A stretch of 64,000 nucleotides of DNA from Apium graveolens (lineage: Eukaryota; Streptophyta; Magnoliopsida; Apiales; Apiaceae): the NCBI RefSeq assembly GCF_009905375.1, contig NC_133656.1, forward strand, positions 234,927,111-234,991,110, written 5' to 3'. The notes under the pieces were generated by a model. The model was given only the letters and a program-made list of their open reading frames with translations. It made no database searches and was not told where the DNA came from. Numbering within the stretch: the first letter of the stretch is position 1; every line of letters starts with the position of its first letter. Both the position numbers and the translations under genes were made by a program. Positions 1-12,160 of the stretch are shown piece by piece.

Positions 1-820
1 CAGTACCATTATCACTTCTTATTATCTTCACTGAGTCCTTGACCAATTTATCCAGTTGTTTGACATGATCAATCAAGATAGATGCAGTTTCATTTTTTGT
101 GTGCAAGAAATACACCCATGTGTATCTGGTGAACTCATCCACTATGACCATAGCATATTTCTTCTTTACAATAGACATGACATTTACCGGACCAAATAGA
201 TCAACATGTAGTAGGTGATAAGGCTCAAGAATTGATGATTCAGTCTTGCTCTTGAATGAGAATTTTCTTTGTTTAGCCTTCTGACAAGAATCACAAAGGC
301 CATCAGGAGCAAATACTGACTTTGGCAGTCCTCTCACAAGATCTTTCTTGACCAATTCATTTATATTGTTGAAATTTAAATGAGAGAGTTTCTTGTGCCA
401 ATTCCAGCTTTCTTCAATTGATGCTCTACTCATCAGACAGATTGTAGAACCATCAGTATTTTTTGAAAGCTTGGCTTCATAAATGTTACCACGCCTGTAT
501 CCTTTCAGAACAACTTTGCCTGTAGATTTACTTACAACTTCACAGTGTTCTTCAAAGAAATCCACATGATAACCTCTGTCATAGATTTGACTAACACTCA
601 GCAGATTGTGTTTAAGTCCTGAGACCAGAGCTACTTCCTTAATGATGACATTCCCAAGATTGATATTGTCATATCCCAATGTTTTTCCAATGTTGCCATC
701 TCCATAAGAAACACTTGGGCCAGCCTTCTCCACAAAGTCTGATAGCAGGGCTTTATTTCCAGTCATATGTCCTGAACATCCACTGTCGAGAACTAGGATA
801 TTTTTCCTGTTGCCCTGCAA
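1..820 (-). CDS. Copia family A pol, protease to integrase core (partial)
   Basis: Reading is open from the window edge back to an in-frame TGA at 821-823. It starts with the aspartic protease motif LDSGCSGHMTG (about 758-790), passes the GAG-pre-integrase domain with H..H and C..C pairs (SCWNWHKKLSHLNF-like, then CDSCQKAK), and enters the integrase core at HVDLFGPV, reaching the second catalytic aspartate (RSDNGT) at the window edge. It would mature the Gag-Pol protein and integrate cDNA in the nucleus. No start codon is evident, so expression must come from gag by readthrough, frameshift or splicing. No lesion was seen in this part. Confidence 0.85.
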   Translation of the reverse strand, partial: MQGNRKNILVLDSGCSGHMTGNKALLSDFVEKAGPSVSYGDGNIGKTLGYDNINLGNVIIKEVALVSGLKHNLLSVSQIYDRGYHVDFFEEHCEVVSKSTGKVVLKGYRRGNIYEAKLSKNTDGSTICLMSRASIEESWNWHKKLSHLNFNNINELVKKDLVRGLPKSVFAPDGLCDSCQKAKQRKFSFKSKTESSILEPYHLLHVDLFGPVNVMSIVKKKYAMVIVDEFTRYTWVYFLHTKNETASILIDHVKQLDKLVKDSVKIIRSDNGT

Positions 821-832
821 TCACAAAGACCA

Positions 833-3172
833 CTAATGATTAGTTTTAAGGACCCAAACATGCTTGGATCCTTTGGCCTTATTAAGTCTGTTAACATTTA
901 CAGCGGATTTAGCATCAGAGTTTATGTTAACATTTTTCTTATCAGAATTTACACTATCAGACTTCGAATCAGAACTTACACTAGAAGGAACAATGGTAAC
1001 TTTCTTTAAAGAAGGTTTTATTTTATAATAATCATAGTACAAACTATGATATTCCTTATAAGTATAAATGGAATGCCATAAACTACCACAATAAAAACAA
1101 GGATTTTGTGGCTTATATCTAACAGACTGACTCTTAACTCCTGACTTTGAAGGTAAGGAGTTTATGTTCTTATTTTTCCTGCAAAAAGAAGCCAGATGGT
1201 TAGAACTTCCACAGTTATGACACGTTTTCCTAGGAGCTTCAGGAATAGGCTTATAATTATTGCTTTTATTCACACATTCCTTTCCATTCCTATTTTTTCT
1301 AGGTGATTTTACCTTGTTTGCATTCTTAACATCTTTCAGCTTATGCTTAAGCTGCTTCTTAGTCATTAAGCCTACGTTTACTTCAGTTGTCTTTTCCTGT
1401 TTTAGTTTGTCAGAAGTTAATTCCTTTTTAACTTCTGATTTCTCATTATCAGACTTTACAGCTACAAACTTAATAGGTTTTAACTTTGGCTTTTGTTTAA
1501 CAACTACAGGCTTAATATCTACAGTTCCTTTATCATTCTTATCCTCTCAATAACCTAAGCCCTCTTTCTAGTTTTCACTACTTAACAAATTCTGAGTTGT
1601 TCTGCCAGAGTTAGTCCAAGTCCTGATAATCTCTCTTCCCTTTTCTAACTCAGCTTTTAAAGATTCATTCATTTTAAGCACTTCATCCCTAACATAGAAA
1701 GCATCATCTCTATCTTTCTGAGTTTGATGGAACATGACTAACTCTTTTTCTAAATAATCATTCCTCTTTTTGTAAGCAAGATTTTCAGAAGTTAATCTTT
1801 CACATGTTAAAGTTTGATCTCTATAACTAATGAACATGGTTTTAAGATATCTTTTCAACTCATTAATATCATCAGTATGAAAGGCATAAGTAGTTTAAGG
1901 TACCTTTAATTCAGCAGCTTTAGAACTGCATTCAGCACTTGCTTTATCACCATTTGCCATCAAGGCATAATTCTCCTCACTTTCAGAATCTGAGGTGTCT
2001 GTCCAGCTTTTCTTCTTTGTGACAAAAGCCTTGCCTTTGTCACTCTTCACTTTCTTGCAATCAGGAGATATGTGGCCTTTCTCACCACAATTGTAGCATT
2101 TGACATTTGTATAATCTCCTCTGTCAGACTTTCCTCCTTTGCCCTCAGATTTTATGAAATTCTTCTTATCAGAACTTGCACCTTTCCTGGAAAACTTCTT
2201 TCCCTTCCTGAACTTCCTGTATGCAATCTTTGTGATTCATTTCACCATAAGAGCACACAACTTCATCATCTCTTCATCAGCATCCGTCTCAGGCAAGCTT
2301 TCAGATTTTGAGTCATCATCACTTTCAGAACTTGATGACTCAGTATCAGACTTTATGAAGAGAGCTTTACCCTTGTCTTTCCTTGAGGTAGCTACCTTGG
2401 GGGATTCTTCTTCAGCCTTAAGAGCAATTGTCCTTGACTTTCCTCCTTTCCTCTTGCTTCTTTGTTCCATCTCAAGTTCATGAGTCTTGAGCATTCCATA
2501 AATTTCATCAAGAGTTGTTTCATCAAGATTATAGTTGTCTCTTATTGTTGTTGCCTTCAAATCCCAGCATTTCGGAAGAGCTAACAGGAATTTAAGGTTT
2601 GAATCTTCAAGATCATACTCCTTATTAACCAGTGACAAATCATTCAAAAGTTTGACAAATCTATCATATAAATCAGTCAATGACTCATTAGCCTTTGAGT
2701 CAAAGTGTTCATATTCTTGAGTAAGTATTGTCTTCCTGTTCTTCTTGATCGTATCTGTTCCCTGACATCTTGTTTCTAAAGCATCCCATATCTCATTTGC
2801 AGTCTTGCAGTTTATTACCCTGTTTGACATTACATTATCAATAGCACTATGCAGTAAGTGTCGTACCTTAGCATCCTTAGCAATTGATGCGATATCTTCA
2901 GCAGTGTAATCACTCTTCTTCTTTGGTACAGACTTTGCTGCTTCACCTGCAACTGCAACAGCGAGCTTGGTTGGTTTGTGAGGCCCTTCCTTGATTCTAT
3001 CAAGATATTATGGATCTGTAGCTTCTAGAAACATGGTCATCCTCACCTTCCATATGGCATATTCAGATGGTCTCAATATGGGAACTCTAATAGTCTCATA
3101 TCGGCTTTGAATTTGTGTCTTTGGAGGTTCTTCAGCTTTGGTGGGCTTAGTTGGAGTTTCTGCTTCAAACAT
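833..3172 (-). pseudogene. Copia family A gag, broken by in-frame stops
   Basis: A single reading frame runs from ATG at 3172-3170 (MFEAETPTKP) to a stop at 833. It has no frameshift but has stops at 3008-3010, 2237-2239, about 1896, 1568-1570 and about 1551. The product is a nucleocapsid precursor. It has an N-terminal gag core (UBN2 type, with NEIWDALE), an acidic serine-rich linker, a CCHC knuckle CYNCGEKGHISPDC (about 2058-2106), a coiled-coil-like Glu/Lys-rich stretch (1568-1858), and a second knuckle CHNCGSSNHLASFC (about 1165-1230). A third, degenerate knuckle (CFYCGSLWH) has tyrosine where the last cysteine is expected. At least the stops read as CAA to TAA and TGG to TAG look like C-to-T decay. 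The protein is not functional as it stands. Confidence 0.85.
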
Positions 3173-3214
3173 GATTGTGTTTGGATCTTAAACTGTTTGT
3201 GTGTTAACAGATAG

Positions 3215-3226
3215 GCTCTGATACCA
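3215..3226 (-). other. Primer-binding site (initiator Met tRNA type)
   Basis: On the minus strand this reads TGGTATCAGAGC, two bases inside the LTR. It is complementary to the 3' end of plant initiator methionine tRNA, the usual primer for copia reverse transcription. It fixes the LTR at 3229-3828 as the 5' LTR. Confidence 0.9.
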
Positions 3227-3228
3227 CT

Positions 3229-3828
3229 TGTTAGGTCACACACACACACACATTGTAGAGGGGGTGAATACAGTGTATAGTACAATCAAATCGAACTTTA
3301 ATAACTCAAGTAACAGAAAACAAACTTTATTGAAACAATAAACTCTGTTACAGTATGGAGCTGTTCTCTCTCAGTGATGGACAAATATCACGAGAGCTGC
3401 TAGGGTTACAATGAATAATCTTCTCGATTGTGATAACACTTATAATGAAAACCATATATCTGTGTTTATATACTACACAGTTACAAGATAATCGCTAATT
3501 GATATGGAATATAATTATGCTTCCTAAAATATATCAATTAGATATCTTTTCTTCCAAGTATTCTATTCTTCATAGAATTCCTTCTCCATGCATATCTCTT
3601 CTTATGATTGTCTCAATCTTCTTTCCTTTAACCAGCTGCCTTCCTTAACTGAATGTCCTTCAGTACTTAAGTTCTGATATTCATCTTCTGATAATTATCT
3701 CCTGATAATATAAGTACTGATATCCTTAAGTCCTGACTTCCAGTAAGTACTGATTTATCCTGTTTAAGTAAGATCTAAAAACTAAACATAAATCACATTA
3801 GCCATGACATTATCAAATATATCTAACA
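3229..3828 (-). repeat. 5' LTR of copia family A (left copy)
   Basis: The 600-bp LTR has TG...CA ends on the minus strand (TGTTAGATATATT... to ...GACCTAACA). It contains a (CA)n run at 3236-3252 and four copies of the 9-mer AAGTNCTGA at 3669, 3712, 3728 and 3745 (plus strand). It matches 62103-62719 along its length with scattered differences. Promoter and polyadenylation signals are expected here but were not resolved. Confidence 0.9.
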
Positions 3829-6290
3829 GAGAGATTCATATCTCAAAAGCCTAGAAAAAAGTTTCAAAATCAATAAAGGTAAACTCATTTTTATAACTTT
3901 ATTTTGACATTGTTGTGTACTAGTAATGATGACTGTTCTATATTCATGATACTACATCAGTGGCTTGCAGGAGATTATTGCAGGAGGTTGAAAACTTGAA
4001 TATTTAGCGTACAAGAAATTCATTATATTCACTTGCTACTTTAGATTTAAGTAAGTTTTCTTTTATACAATGAATATATTTTATTGTGATTTTTTGGTTA
4101 TGAATATGGGGCACCATTTTTGAATCCCGCCTAGGGCACCCAAATACATAGGGCCGACCCTGCTTTCTCTCTCTCTCTCTCTCTTGCATGCAACCTCAAG
4201 AACTAGTTGGATTTCAAAGATCTTTCCATCAATCATCATCTTTTTCAATCCTCTACACTATACACCTTTGCATGTAAGTGTTTGATTGAGTTCAACGAAA
4301 CCCTCTTTTAGAATTTATTCAAGAAAATACGATTTCTTGAGGTGGATTCAAAGAGTACATAGTTCACTAGTTTTATTATAGATTTAACTTCTAAAATTCG
4401 ATGGGAGACCCGTGCATGGGCACCCTCGAGTTCGACCACCACTGTCCATGATCAAATGAGAGTCGGTAGGTTGTAAAATGTGATTTTTAAAATGATTTTG
4501 TACAAACATGAGGTGATATTGAATGCATGTTGGTTGTTTGATGTTTACTTGAGTTTTTGGTTATTAATCAAGCTTTTATGCTTAGAAGTTTGGGTATAAA
4601 GATTATTGGTAGATGATTATGTGTTTAGTTGGATAAAAGTGGATGCATGTCATCAAAACCACTATGCATGTTACTAAAAATCATTGCATGTTGATTTCCA
4701 AGGTTTCATTCAATTTTGAACACATGTTAGGTTCGAATTTTTGATAAAAAAAATTGTATGGGGAAATGATTTTTGAAGTTAGTTGATGTTTGGTAGTATG
4801 AATGTTAGTTTTAAGTGATTGCATATGATTTTGTTTGATTTTGTTTTGATGTTGGGGTTCAAATTTTTATTATAAAAGGGGAGGAGTGGTTGCTTGTCAA
4901 AGGTAATTGATGTTTAAGTGGTTAAAGGATCTTTTGATATGATTATGTGGTTTTGAGTTCGAATTTTTACTAATAAAAAAGGGGTCTGATTTTGATTCGA
5001 GTTTTACAAAGGATTTTGGTTCAAAGATTTGATTTTTGGTTCGGTTTTCTTTTAAAAAGGTTTGGATGTAAATCTAGATTATGCATGATAACATTAAGTG
5101 GTTGCATGTTGAATTCTTGGTTTGATTCCATTGTTTTGGTTCGAATGTTTGATTAAAAAGAAAGTAATGAGTTGTTTTGTTGTCGAATTATACGAATCGC
5201 GATTGTTTGTTAAGGTATAGATCCTTAAGTATAAGGTATATGCTACTAAGTGCTATGTGAGTATTTTGTGATTATACTCGGGTATACGAGTTAAGTGTTA
5301 TCGAATTGGGATAATCATTAGGCGTTCTGAGAAACGTCGAGTGTTGAGTTTGTTGCTAATTAGGGATTCTGTTTTGGATTGTAGATTCTGATAGCGGAGG
5401 CATTCAGGCTAGGAAAGGAAAAGATATCTTAGGTGGCAGTAGCTCAAGACCCGTTAAGCAGGAAAGCGATTTAAGGCAGGTAACTCTGCCTTCTCTTGAG
5501 AATTGATTATAGAGAGAAAATTGTTGATACCATGATAAAGTAGTGACTTTTTATTGCAATTGTGATATACCTATTATTGATTTTGAGAAACCCTGATATT
5601 GTTCCTTGTGACAACTTGATATCAAGCCTTGTTCAACCCTTTATAGTAACCCTGTTGATTTGCACCTTGATTACCTTATTATTTTCTTTGTTATCTTATG
5701 ATCTCGTAAACCCTAAAAGAACCTTTATGAATTCCCTTGCATAATGCCTTGATCAATCTGGATTCTTCGACCTGTGAACCCTGTCATGATTTGATCATTG
5801 AAACTCTCTTAAATTGGAACTAGTACACCTTGTTTATCATTTGATCCAGTTCCTTAGTATTGATCCCTGTTTACATTTGATTCATTCACTTTCCTTGAAA
5901 TCTTAAATTGAATTTAAGAATGATTTTCGACTTGAATGAGTCCAAATGATTTCACATTCCTGGTTATGTTAAAATTAATTTAGTCAACTCTTTTCCTTCT
6001 TCCAACACAAAGGTTTTCCAAACGAATTCCTGATGGATTGGATAGAGACGTAAGAGGCTAGTGGTACTAGTCCAGTCACATAAGAGGCTAGCGGGGCTAG
6101 TCCAACATAAGGCTATAATGCCATAGGTACCATAACGACCAGATGGAGGTCGGTACGGGCTGATCACCCGTATTATATTTAAAAGAGAGAAATTCCCATC
6201 AAGGATTCCTTTATATTTTTATAAAGAAGAAAATGTTTACATTCTTTGAGCAGTTTGCTCCTTTTTCAATGAAATAAAATGGAATGTAAC
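3829..6290. other. Repeat-derived non-coding DNA, no gene
   Basis: No convincing coding region is seen. The block at about 4107-4161 (GGGCACC..., CCTAGGGCACCCAAA, GGGCCGACCCTG) resembles the terminal region of plant hAT elements. It is followed by a CT microsatellite at 4162-4182. The stretch 4300-6290 has the texture of a diverged LTR: poly-T/G rich, with a block near 6040-6170 containing repeated 'gaggctagtggtactagtcc'-like phrases and 'gggctgatcacc', which echoes 'gggctgatcagc' in the large LTRs at 18927-34066. Both origins are inferences. Confidence 0.35.
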
Positions 6291-6949
6291 AACTCGAGTC
6301 TTCATTTTGGTTGTAATGTTGTGAACCCTGTCACTTTACGTTAATGATAAGTTTCAAAGTTTAAATGAGACCCAATTTTACCCCTCGAAAATCTTGTAGA
6401 CGTCTGTCGTAAGTTTTGCAACTTTAACAAAAGAGTATATGTCGCAATATGCAATAAACAAATTCGTTCCTACAAAAAATATTAATAGGCTATCAAATAT
6501 CAATTATTACTTTTCTTTTAATTCGGTCTAATAAAAATCAAGAAAATGTTTATTAAAATTATACAATATACGAAACATTAAAAATTTGTCTGATCAGTCG
6601 GTTGGTCGGTCAATTCTAATACTAATTCATATTGAAGTCAACTTCCTGCTATCAATTTAAAATTTTAATTAATATTGAATCCTATATTATTATAATTGAT
6701 ATTGAAGTCAACTTTTTCTACAAAATTAAATTATAATTCATATAGAACTCTATATTATTCTAACTGATATTGAATGAACTTTTTCACCAATTGAAATTAT
6801 TTTTTAATTAAGTTCTAAAATACTCTTTATTATAACGATAAAATTTATTATTATTTAATTAAACTATAAAATAGATTTTATAATACCCATTATATACATA
6901 TTATAGATACATAATTAATATGTATACTATTAAAAAATAATTTTTTAAT

Positions 6950-7425
6950 CAGTATAATGACCTCGAGATTAAACAAAATAATTTATAATTTTCATCTGGA
7001 CTAAGCCAAAAATATATCATTGATCGGGTTAAAATAAAATTTAAAGCAAACTAGATATAATTAGTTATATTTGGTTGGTATAATGTGCCCCAGTTGAAGA
7101 CAAAATAATAAGTATTATTAATCCGGATAAATAAATTATACTATTGATACCGAGTTAAAACAAAATAATATATAATATTCATCCGGACTAAATAAAATAT
7201 TATACAATTGATCCAAATTTAAACAAAATTAAAATCAAAATATAATTCGATCAACTATAATAAAATCATGTATACTATTTATCCGGGTTAAATGAAAAAT
7301 ATCCTATTGATCTAGGATAAAAAAATTTAAAATCAAACTAAAAACAATTAACTAAATTTGCTCCGTGTAATGAGCCTCGCTTTAAAACATAATAACTTAA
7401 ATTATTGGTCGGGATTGAGAATAGA
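6950..7425. repeat. Degenerate AT-rich tandem repeat
   Basis: Phrases such as 'tataatg(a/t)', 'taaacaaaataat' and 'atccgg(a/g)(c/t)taaa' recur at irregular spacing. Recognisable unit starts lie near 6953, 7079 and 7358. No coding content. It ends where the truncated copia B gag begins, so the repeat may be the insertion target or simply the neighbour at a deletion breakpoint. The stretch 6291-6949 just before it is plain AT-rich DNA with nothing recognisable. Confidence 0.5.
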
Positions 7426-8429
7426 ATGCAAGATTGCTAAGGATGAACTAACAGAATCCTTAAAGAAAGAGGAGATTTTAATAAAGCAGCTTGAACGAGA
7501 ACATGAATTAATTAAGTCATGGAAATCATCCAGAGATGTCCATGCTCAAATTACTAAAGTTCAAGGTATAGAATCTTTCTGTGATGCAGCCTGGAAAAAG
7601 AGCAAGGAGAAGATTGATTCCAATTTGGTTGAAGGACTTTCAACGGATGTGGATTCGACGGATGATGAACATTATCCATCGAATAATCAAAAGGATTATC
7701 CGTCAAAAGACAATGAGCCACATCCGTTGAGTGAAAGTAAACCAGTCAGTAAAGCTAAGCTAACTAAATTAAATGAAAAATATGGATCAGTTTCTAAGAA
7801 CTTTGTTCCAGGAGAAACAATTCAAGTGAAACAAAATAAAAAGAGTCAATGTAGGTCATCTGTCTATCAAGTAATTGAATGACAGGTTGGAGAAAATTGA
7901 AGTGAAAGCATAGTCAAAAAGGAAAAATAATAGAAATGGGAAAGTAGGAATTAACAGACATAACAACTACACACCTGATAAATATGCACCAAGAAAAATC
8001 TGTGTTAAGTGTGGTAGTGTTAATCACTTGTCTGTTAATTGCAAACTTGTTATTCCTGCTCCCATGTATGCACCACCTTCATTTTCCAGCATGCCTACAA
8101 TGCCTGTAAATATTATGCATGCACATAATTTGAATGCACAGTTTGCTATTATGTCGTTTGCTCAAAATCTTTACTATGCTGCATTTAGTATGCCACAAAT
8201 GCCATTTAGCATGCCTTACTGGAATAATATGTTTGCTCGGAATATGCCTTTCCATGTTAATCAGCCTGTGCATGATAATTCTACAATGATGAATGGTTTT
8301 AAGGGTTCTACTCAATTGATTAAGGATGAATCTCAAATGCCTAAGTCAAAAGAGGACAAGCCTAAGAAACCTAAGAAAAAGGCTAACAAAACAGGACTCA
8401 AGGAAACTTGGGTACCAAAATCAACTTGA
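7425..8429 (+). pseudogene. Copia family B gag, C-terminal half
   Basis: It begins mid-protein in a Lys/Glu-rich coiled-coil-like region (ELTESLKKEEILIKQLERE) and passes a Ser/Asp/Pro-rich linker holding several copies of the 9-mer ATCCGTYGA. It reaches a CCHC knuckle CVKCGSVNHLSVNC at about 8002-8043, then a Met/Pro/Asn-rich segment (FSMPQMPFSMPYWNNM), and ends KETWVPKST at a TGA at 8427-8429. A frameshift near 7870 and a TAG near 7913 break it. The knuckle would bind genomic RNA in the virus-like particle. The N-terminal gag core is absent. Confidence 0.8.
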
Positions 8430-8443
8430 TTTGATTTTGTGAT

Positions 8444-9733
8444 GTGCAGGGAAACAGAAAGAATTTTTGGTATTTGGATAGTGGGTGCTCAAGGCACATG
8501 ACTGGAGATTCTACCCTGCTCACTAAGTTCAAGGAAAGAGCTGACCCAAGTATTACTTTTAGAGATGACAGCAAGGGTTATATTGTGGGATATGGATTGA
8601 TTTCAAAAGATAATGTTATCATTGAGGAAGTTGCCCTAGTGGATGGACTCAAGCACAATTTGTTGAGTATCAGCCAGTTTTGTGACAAGGGCAACTCAGT
8701 CATTTTCAATTCTGAAGCCTATGTTGTGACAAACAAGAGAAGCAACAAAGTGGTTTTCACTGGAGTGACAAAAGGAAATGTGTACTTAGCAGATTTCAAC
8801 TCATCAAATGCAGAATCTGTCACTTGTCTATTTAGCAAGGCAAGTCAAGATGAAAGTTGGCTATGGCATAAGAAGTTGTCCCGCCTTAACTTCAAGACTA
8901 TGAATGAGCTAGTCAGGAAAGATTTGGAAAGAGGTATTCCTCAAGTGGAATTCTCAAAGGATGGACTGTGTGATGTCTGTCAAAAAGGAAAGCAAATAAA
9001 GCAAATCAAGGCATCATTCAGAAAGAAGCTTGATTCAACAATTGAAGAACCATTGCAACAATTATAAATGGATTTGTTATGACCAGTCAATGTGTTGTCC
9101 ATCTCAAAGAAAAGATACTGCCTAGTAATTGTGGATGATTTCTCAAAGTTCTCTTGGATATATTTTCTAAAATCCAAAGATGAAGCTAGTGAAATCATCA
9201 TCAATCACATAAGGCAAGTTAACAATCATCCTAATTTCAAAGTAAGAAGGATCAGGAGTGACAATAGAAATGAGTTCAAGAATTCTGTGATGAGATTATT
9301 TTATGAAGAAAATGGGATCATGCATGAGTTTTCCGCAGTTAAAACTTCACAACAAAATGGAGTGGTGGAAAGAAAGAACATGTCACTTATTGAAGTTGCA
9401 AGAACAATGTTGGAAGAATCAAAGTTACCAACATACTTTTGGGCTGAAGCTGTAAACACTGCATGCTACACTCAGAATATTTCTTTGGTGAATCAAGCCA
9501 AATGCATGACACCCTACCAATTGTTCAAGAACAGGAAGCCAACATTAAACTTTTTACATGTTTTTGGTTGTAAATGTTATATCTTGAGGGATCAAACTGA
9601 TCAACATGGAAAGTTTGATGCCAAAGTAGATGAAGGAATTTTTGTTGGATATGCAGTTGGAAAAGCATATAGAGTCTACAATCTTAGAACCAAAATTGTT
9701 ATGGAATCTGTACATATTGTGTTTGATGATTAA
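8444..9733 (+). pseudogene. Copia family B protease and integrase
   Basis: One frame from 8444 to 9733 with internal stops TAA 9065-9067 and TGA 9080-9082, and TAA 9731-9733 where the frame would otherwise continue into the linker. Protease motif WYLDSGCSRHMTG lies at about 8469-8507. The GAG-pre-integrase domain (LWHKKLSRLNF...CDVCQKGK) spans about 8860-9000. In the integrase core the first aspartate region is MDLL*PVN, the second aspartate RSDNRNEF (family norm RSDNGTEF), and the glutamate VVERKN is kept. The two stops fall right at the first catalytic aspartate. The frame differs from that of the gag end upstream. Confidence 0.85.
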
Positions 9734-11774
9734 AAGATTGAAGGGCTGCAAGATGGAGATTTCCATGAAAGCCTCAAATTTGATAATGTGGAGATGATTT
9801 GTGAAGATAGTGATGATGATAGTGATCAAGAACCAATATCCAAGGACAATGCAAAAAAGTCTACAACTAGTGAAGCACATAATTCAACATCCGTCGATAG
9901 ACCAAGTGCATCATCCGTTGAAAGACAATCTGCATCATCTGTCGACAGGCAAAGAGCAATATCCGTTGATCCATCAATAGGAGTTGAAAGCCAATTTAGA
10001 TCACAATCAGAAAGAACTCCAATATCAAGTCCAAGATCAATAAACTCAGGGGGAGTTTCTTCTAATCAAAATTTTGTCACACATCAAGACAACAATGAGG
10101 CCTCTTCATCTAGAGCTAATCTACCTCAACAGAGAAAATGGACTAGAGATCACCCATTTGAACTGATCATTGGTAATGTATCCTCAAGAGTGCAAACAAG
10201 GAAAGTAACTCAAGAGGAATGTCTATATAGCATCTTTCTATCTCAGGAAGAACCTAAAAGGTGGAAGAAGCTATGTTGGATCCTGATTGGGTTTTAGCTA
10301 TGCAAGAGGAGCTAAACCAATCTGAAAGGAATAAAGTTTGGAAGCTGGTACCCAAACCTAAAGGAAAGAATCCTATTGACACCAAGTAGGTATTCAGAAA
10401 CAAGATGGATGAAAATGGCATAGTTGTCAGGAACAAAGCTAGATTGGTTGCTAAGGTCTATTGTCAACAAGAAGGAATAGATTTTGATGAAACTTTTGCT
10501 CCTGTTGCAAGACTTGAAGCAATCAGAATTTTCTTAGCCTATGCAGCCCATGCCAATTTCAAAGTCTATCAAATGGATGTCAAAAGTGTCTTTCTGAATG
10601 GAGATTTGGAGGAGAAAGTCTATGTCAGTCAGCCTCCTGGTTTTGAAGATCCAAATTTTCCAGAATATGTCTACTATCTTTTGAAAACACTTAATGGATT
10701 GAAGCAAGCACCTAGAGCCTGGTATGATACATTGTCAAAGTTTCTCTTAGAAAATCACTTCACAAGAGGTACTGTTGACAAAACTTTATTCTTTAGAAAT
10801 GTTAATGGCTCTAGTATACTTGTTCAAATTTATGTAGATGATAATATATTTGGCTCTACAGATGAAAAACTTTGCCAAAAGTTTGCCAAATTGATGCAAA
10901 GTAAGTTTGAAATGAGCATGATGGGAGAACTAACTTATTTTCTTGGTTTACAAATTAAGCAAGTTAGTGATGGAATATTCATTAGTCAAAAAAAATACAT
11001 TTATGACCTTTTAAAGAAGTTTGATCTAATGGATTGCACATCTGCAAAAACTCCCATGGCCACTGCAACTGAACTTGAATTGAACACTACTGAAAAGTAT
11101 GTGGATATTTCAAGCTATAGAGGCAAGGTTGGTTCACTTTTGTATTTAACAGCTAGTAGGCCAGATATAATGTTTGCTACTTGTCTCTGTGCTAGATTCA
11201 GGCTGATCCTAGAGAATCTCATTTAATAGTTATTAAGAGAATCTTCAGATATCTCAAGGGAACACCAAAACTTGGCATTTGGTACCCTAGAGATTCTGGT
11301 TTTAATCTAACTGGTTATTCAGATGCAGATTATGCAGGTTGTAAAATTGATAGAAAAAGTACAATAGGAACCTGTCAGTTTCTAGGAAACAAGCTAGTAT
11401 CCTGGTTCAGTAAAAAGCAAAATTCATTTTCTACTTCTACAGCTGAAGCTGAATATATTGCTGCCGGTAGTTGTTGTGCACAGATTTTATGAATGAAAAA
11501 TCAACTGTTGGACTATAGTCTACAGGTGAATAAGATTCCTATTTTATGTGATAACACAAGTGCTATTGCCATCACTGAGAATCCAGTACAACATTCAAGG
11601 ACCAAGCACATTGACATCAAATACCATTTCATTAGAGAGCATGTTATGAATGGTACTGTGGAACTTCATTTTGTTCCAAGTGAAAAACAACTTGCAGACA
11701 TCTTTACCAAGCCACTTGATGAATCTACCTTCACTAGGTTGGTAAGTGAGTTAGGTATGATTAATTACTCTTAA
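9734..11774 (+). pseudogene. Copia family B reverse transcriptase and RNase H
   Basis: A low-complexity linker (9740-10130) rich in Ser and Asp carries four copies of the 9-mer ATCCGTYGA. The RT domain follows, with [32 protein letters not shown] and the catalytic YVDD (near 10833-10844). The RNase H domain has DADYAGC, STAEAEY and CDNTSAI, and the C-terminus KPLDESTFTRL is typical of copia. Lesions: a 1-bp loss near 10258, TAG 10387-10389 in the usual KWVFRNK motif, a 1-bp loss near 11203, and TGA 11490-11492 (probably from TGG). The protein ends at TAA 11772-11774. Confidence 0.87.
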
Positions 11775-12107
11775 TCTATTTTGATGTCTAAGTAATTTGT
11801 AATGCAGCCAGAGTAAAAGTTGATATTTCCTCTCTTAGATAAAATTTGACTAAGACAGAATTTGTATCTCGATGGATGTTCATTATCCGTTGAAAATGCA
11901 TATCCGTTAAATTACGTCATCCGTCGAAGTATCAATTATTACTCTGGGTACTTTTATCATTATCCGTCGAATTGCACTCAATCTTAGCCATTGATTTTGA
12001 GAATTATCCGTCGAATTTACTTACATCCTGTATTTATATTTCAATGGATAATCTTAGAATTTTGACAGTTTTCTGTATTTTTAAAACGGCTATTCTGGGT
12101 TAATTTG

Positions 12108-12160
12108 ATTGGTCACTTTATTTTACTTTTTGACAGTTTATTTCTGAGAAAGTATAAAAG
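12108..12160 (+). promoter_or_regulatory. Promoter-like block ahead of the copia B extra gene
   Basis: An ATTGG (inverted CCAAT) at 12108-12112 and a TATAAAAG box at 12153-12160 lie about 110 bases before the ATG at 12268. A CT-rich leader (aaactctctctctg) sits between, and the start context is AGCAATGG. This matches a plant RNA polymerase II promoter plus 5' UTR and suggests independent transcription of the downstream gene. Inference from sequence only. Confidence 0.5.

Larger units (their letters stand above)
1..3828 (-). mobile_element. Ty1/copia retrotransposon, family A, 5' half (runs off the left edge)
   Basis: The element reads right to left: LTR 3229-3828, primer-binding site 3215-3226, gag 3172-833, then protease and the start of integrase down to position 1. 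Order and motifs (UBN2-type gag, zinc knuckles, DSG protease, GAG-pre-integrase HKKLSHLNF) fit Ty1/copia. The rest of pol and the 3' LTR lie outside the window. The LTR closely resembles the one at 62103-62719, so a second copy of the family sits at the other end. The element is defective because gag has several in-frame stops. Confidence 0.9.

Noticed and set aside
3215..3226. tRNA gene
   Set aside because: Only a 12-base complement to initiator tRNA is present. It is a primer-binding site, as are those at 23047 and 38675.
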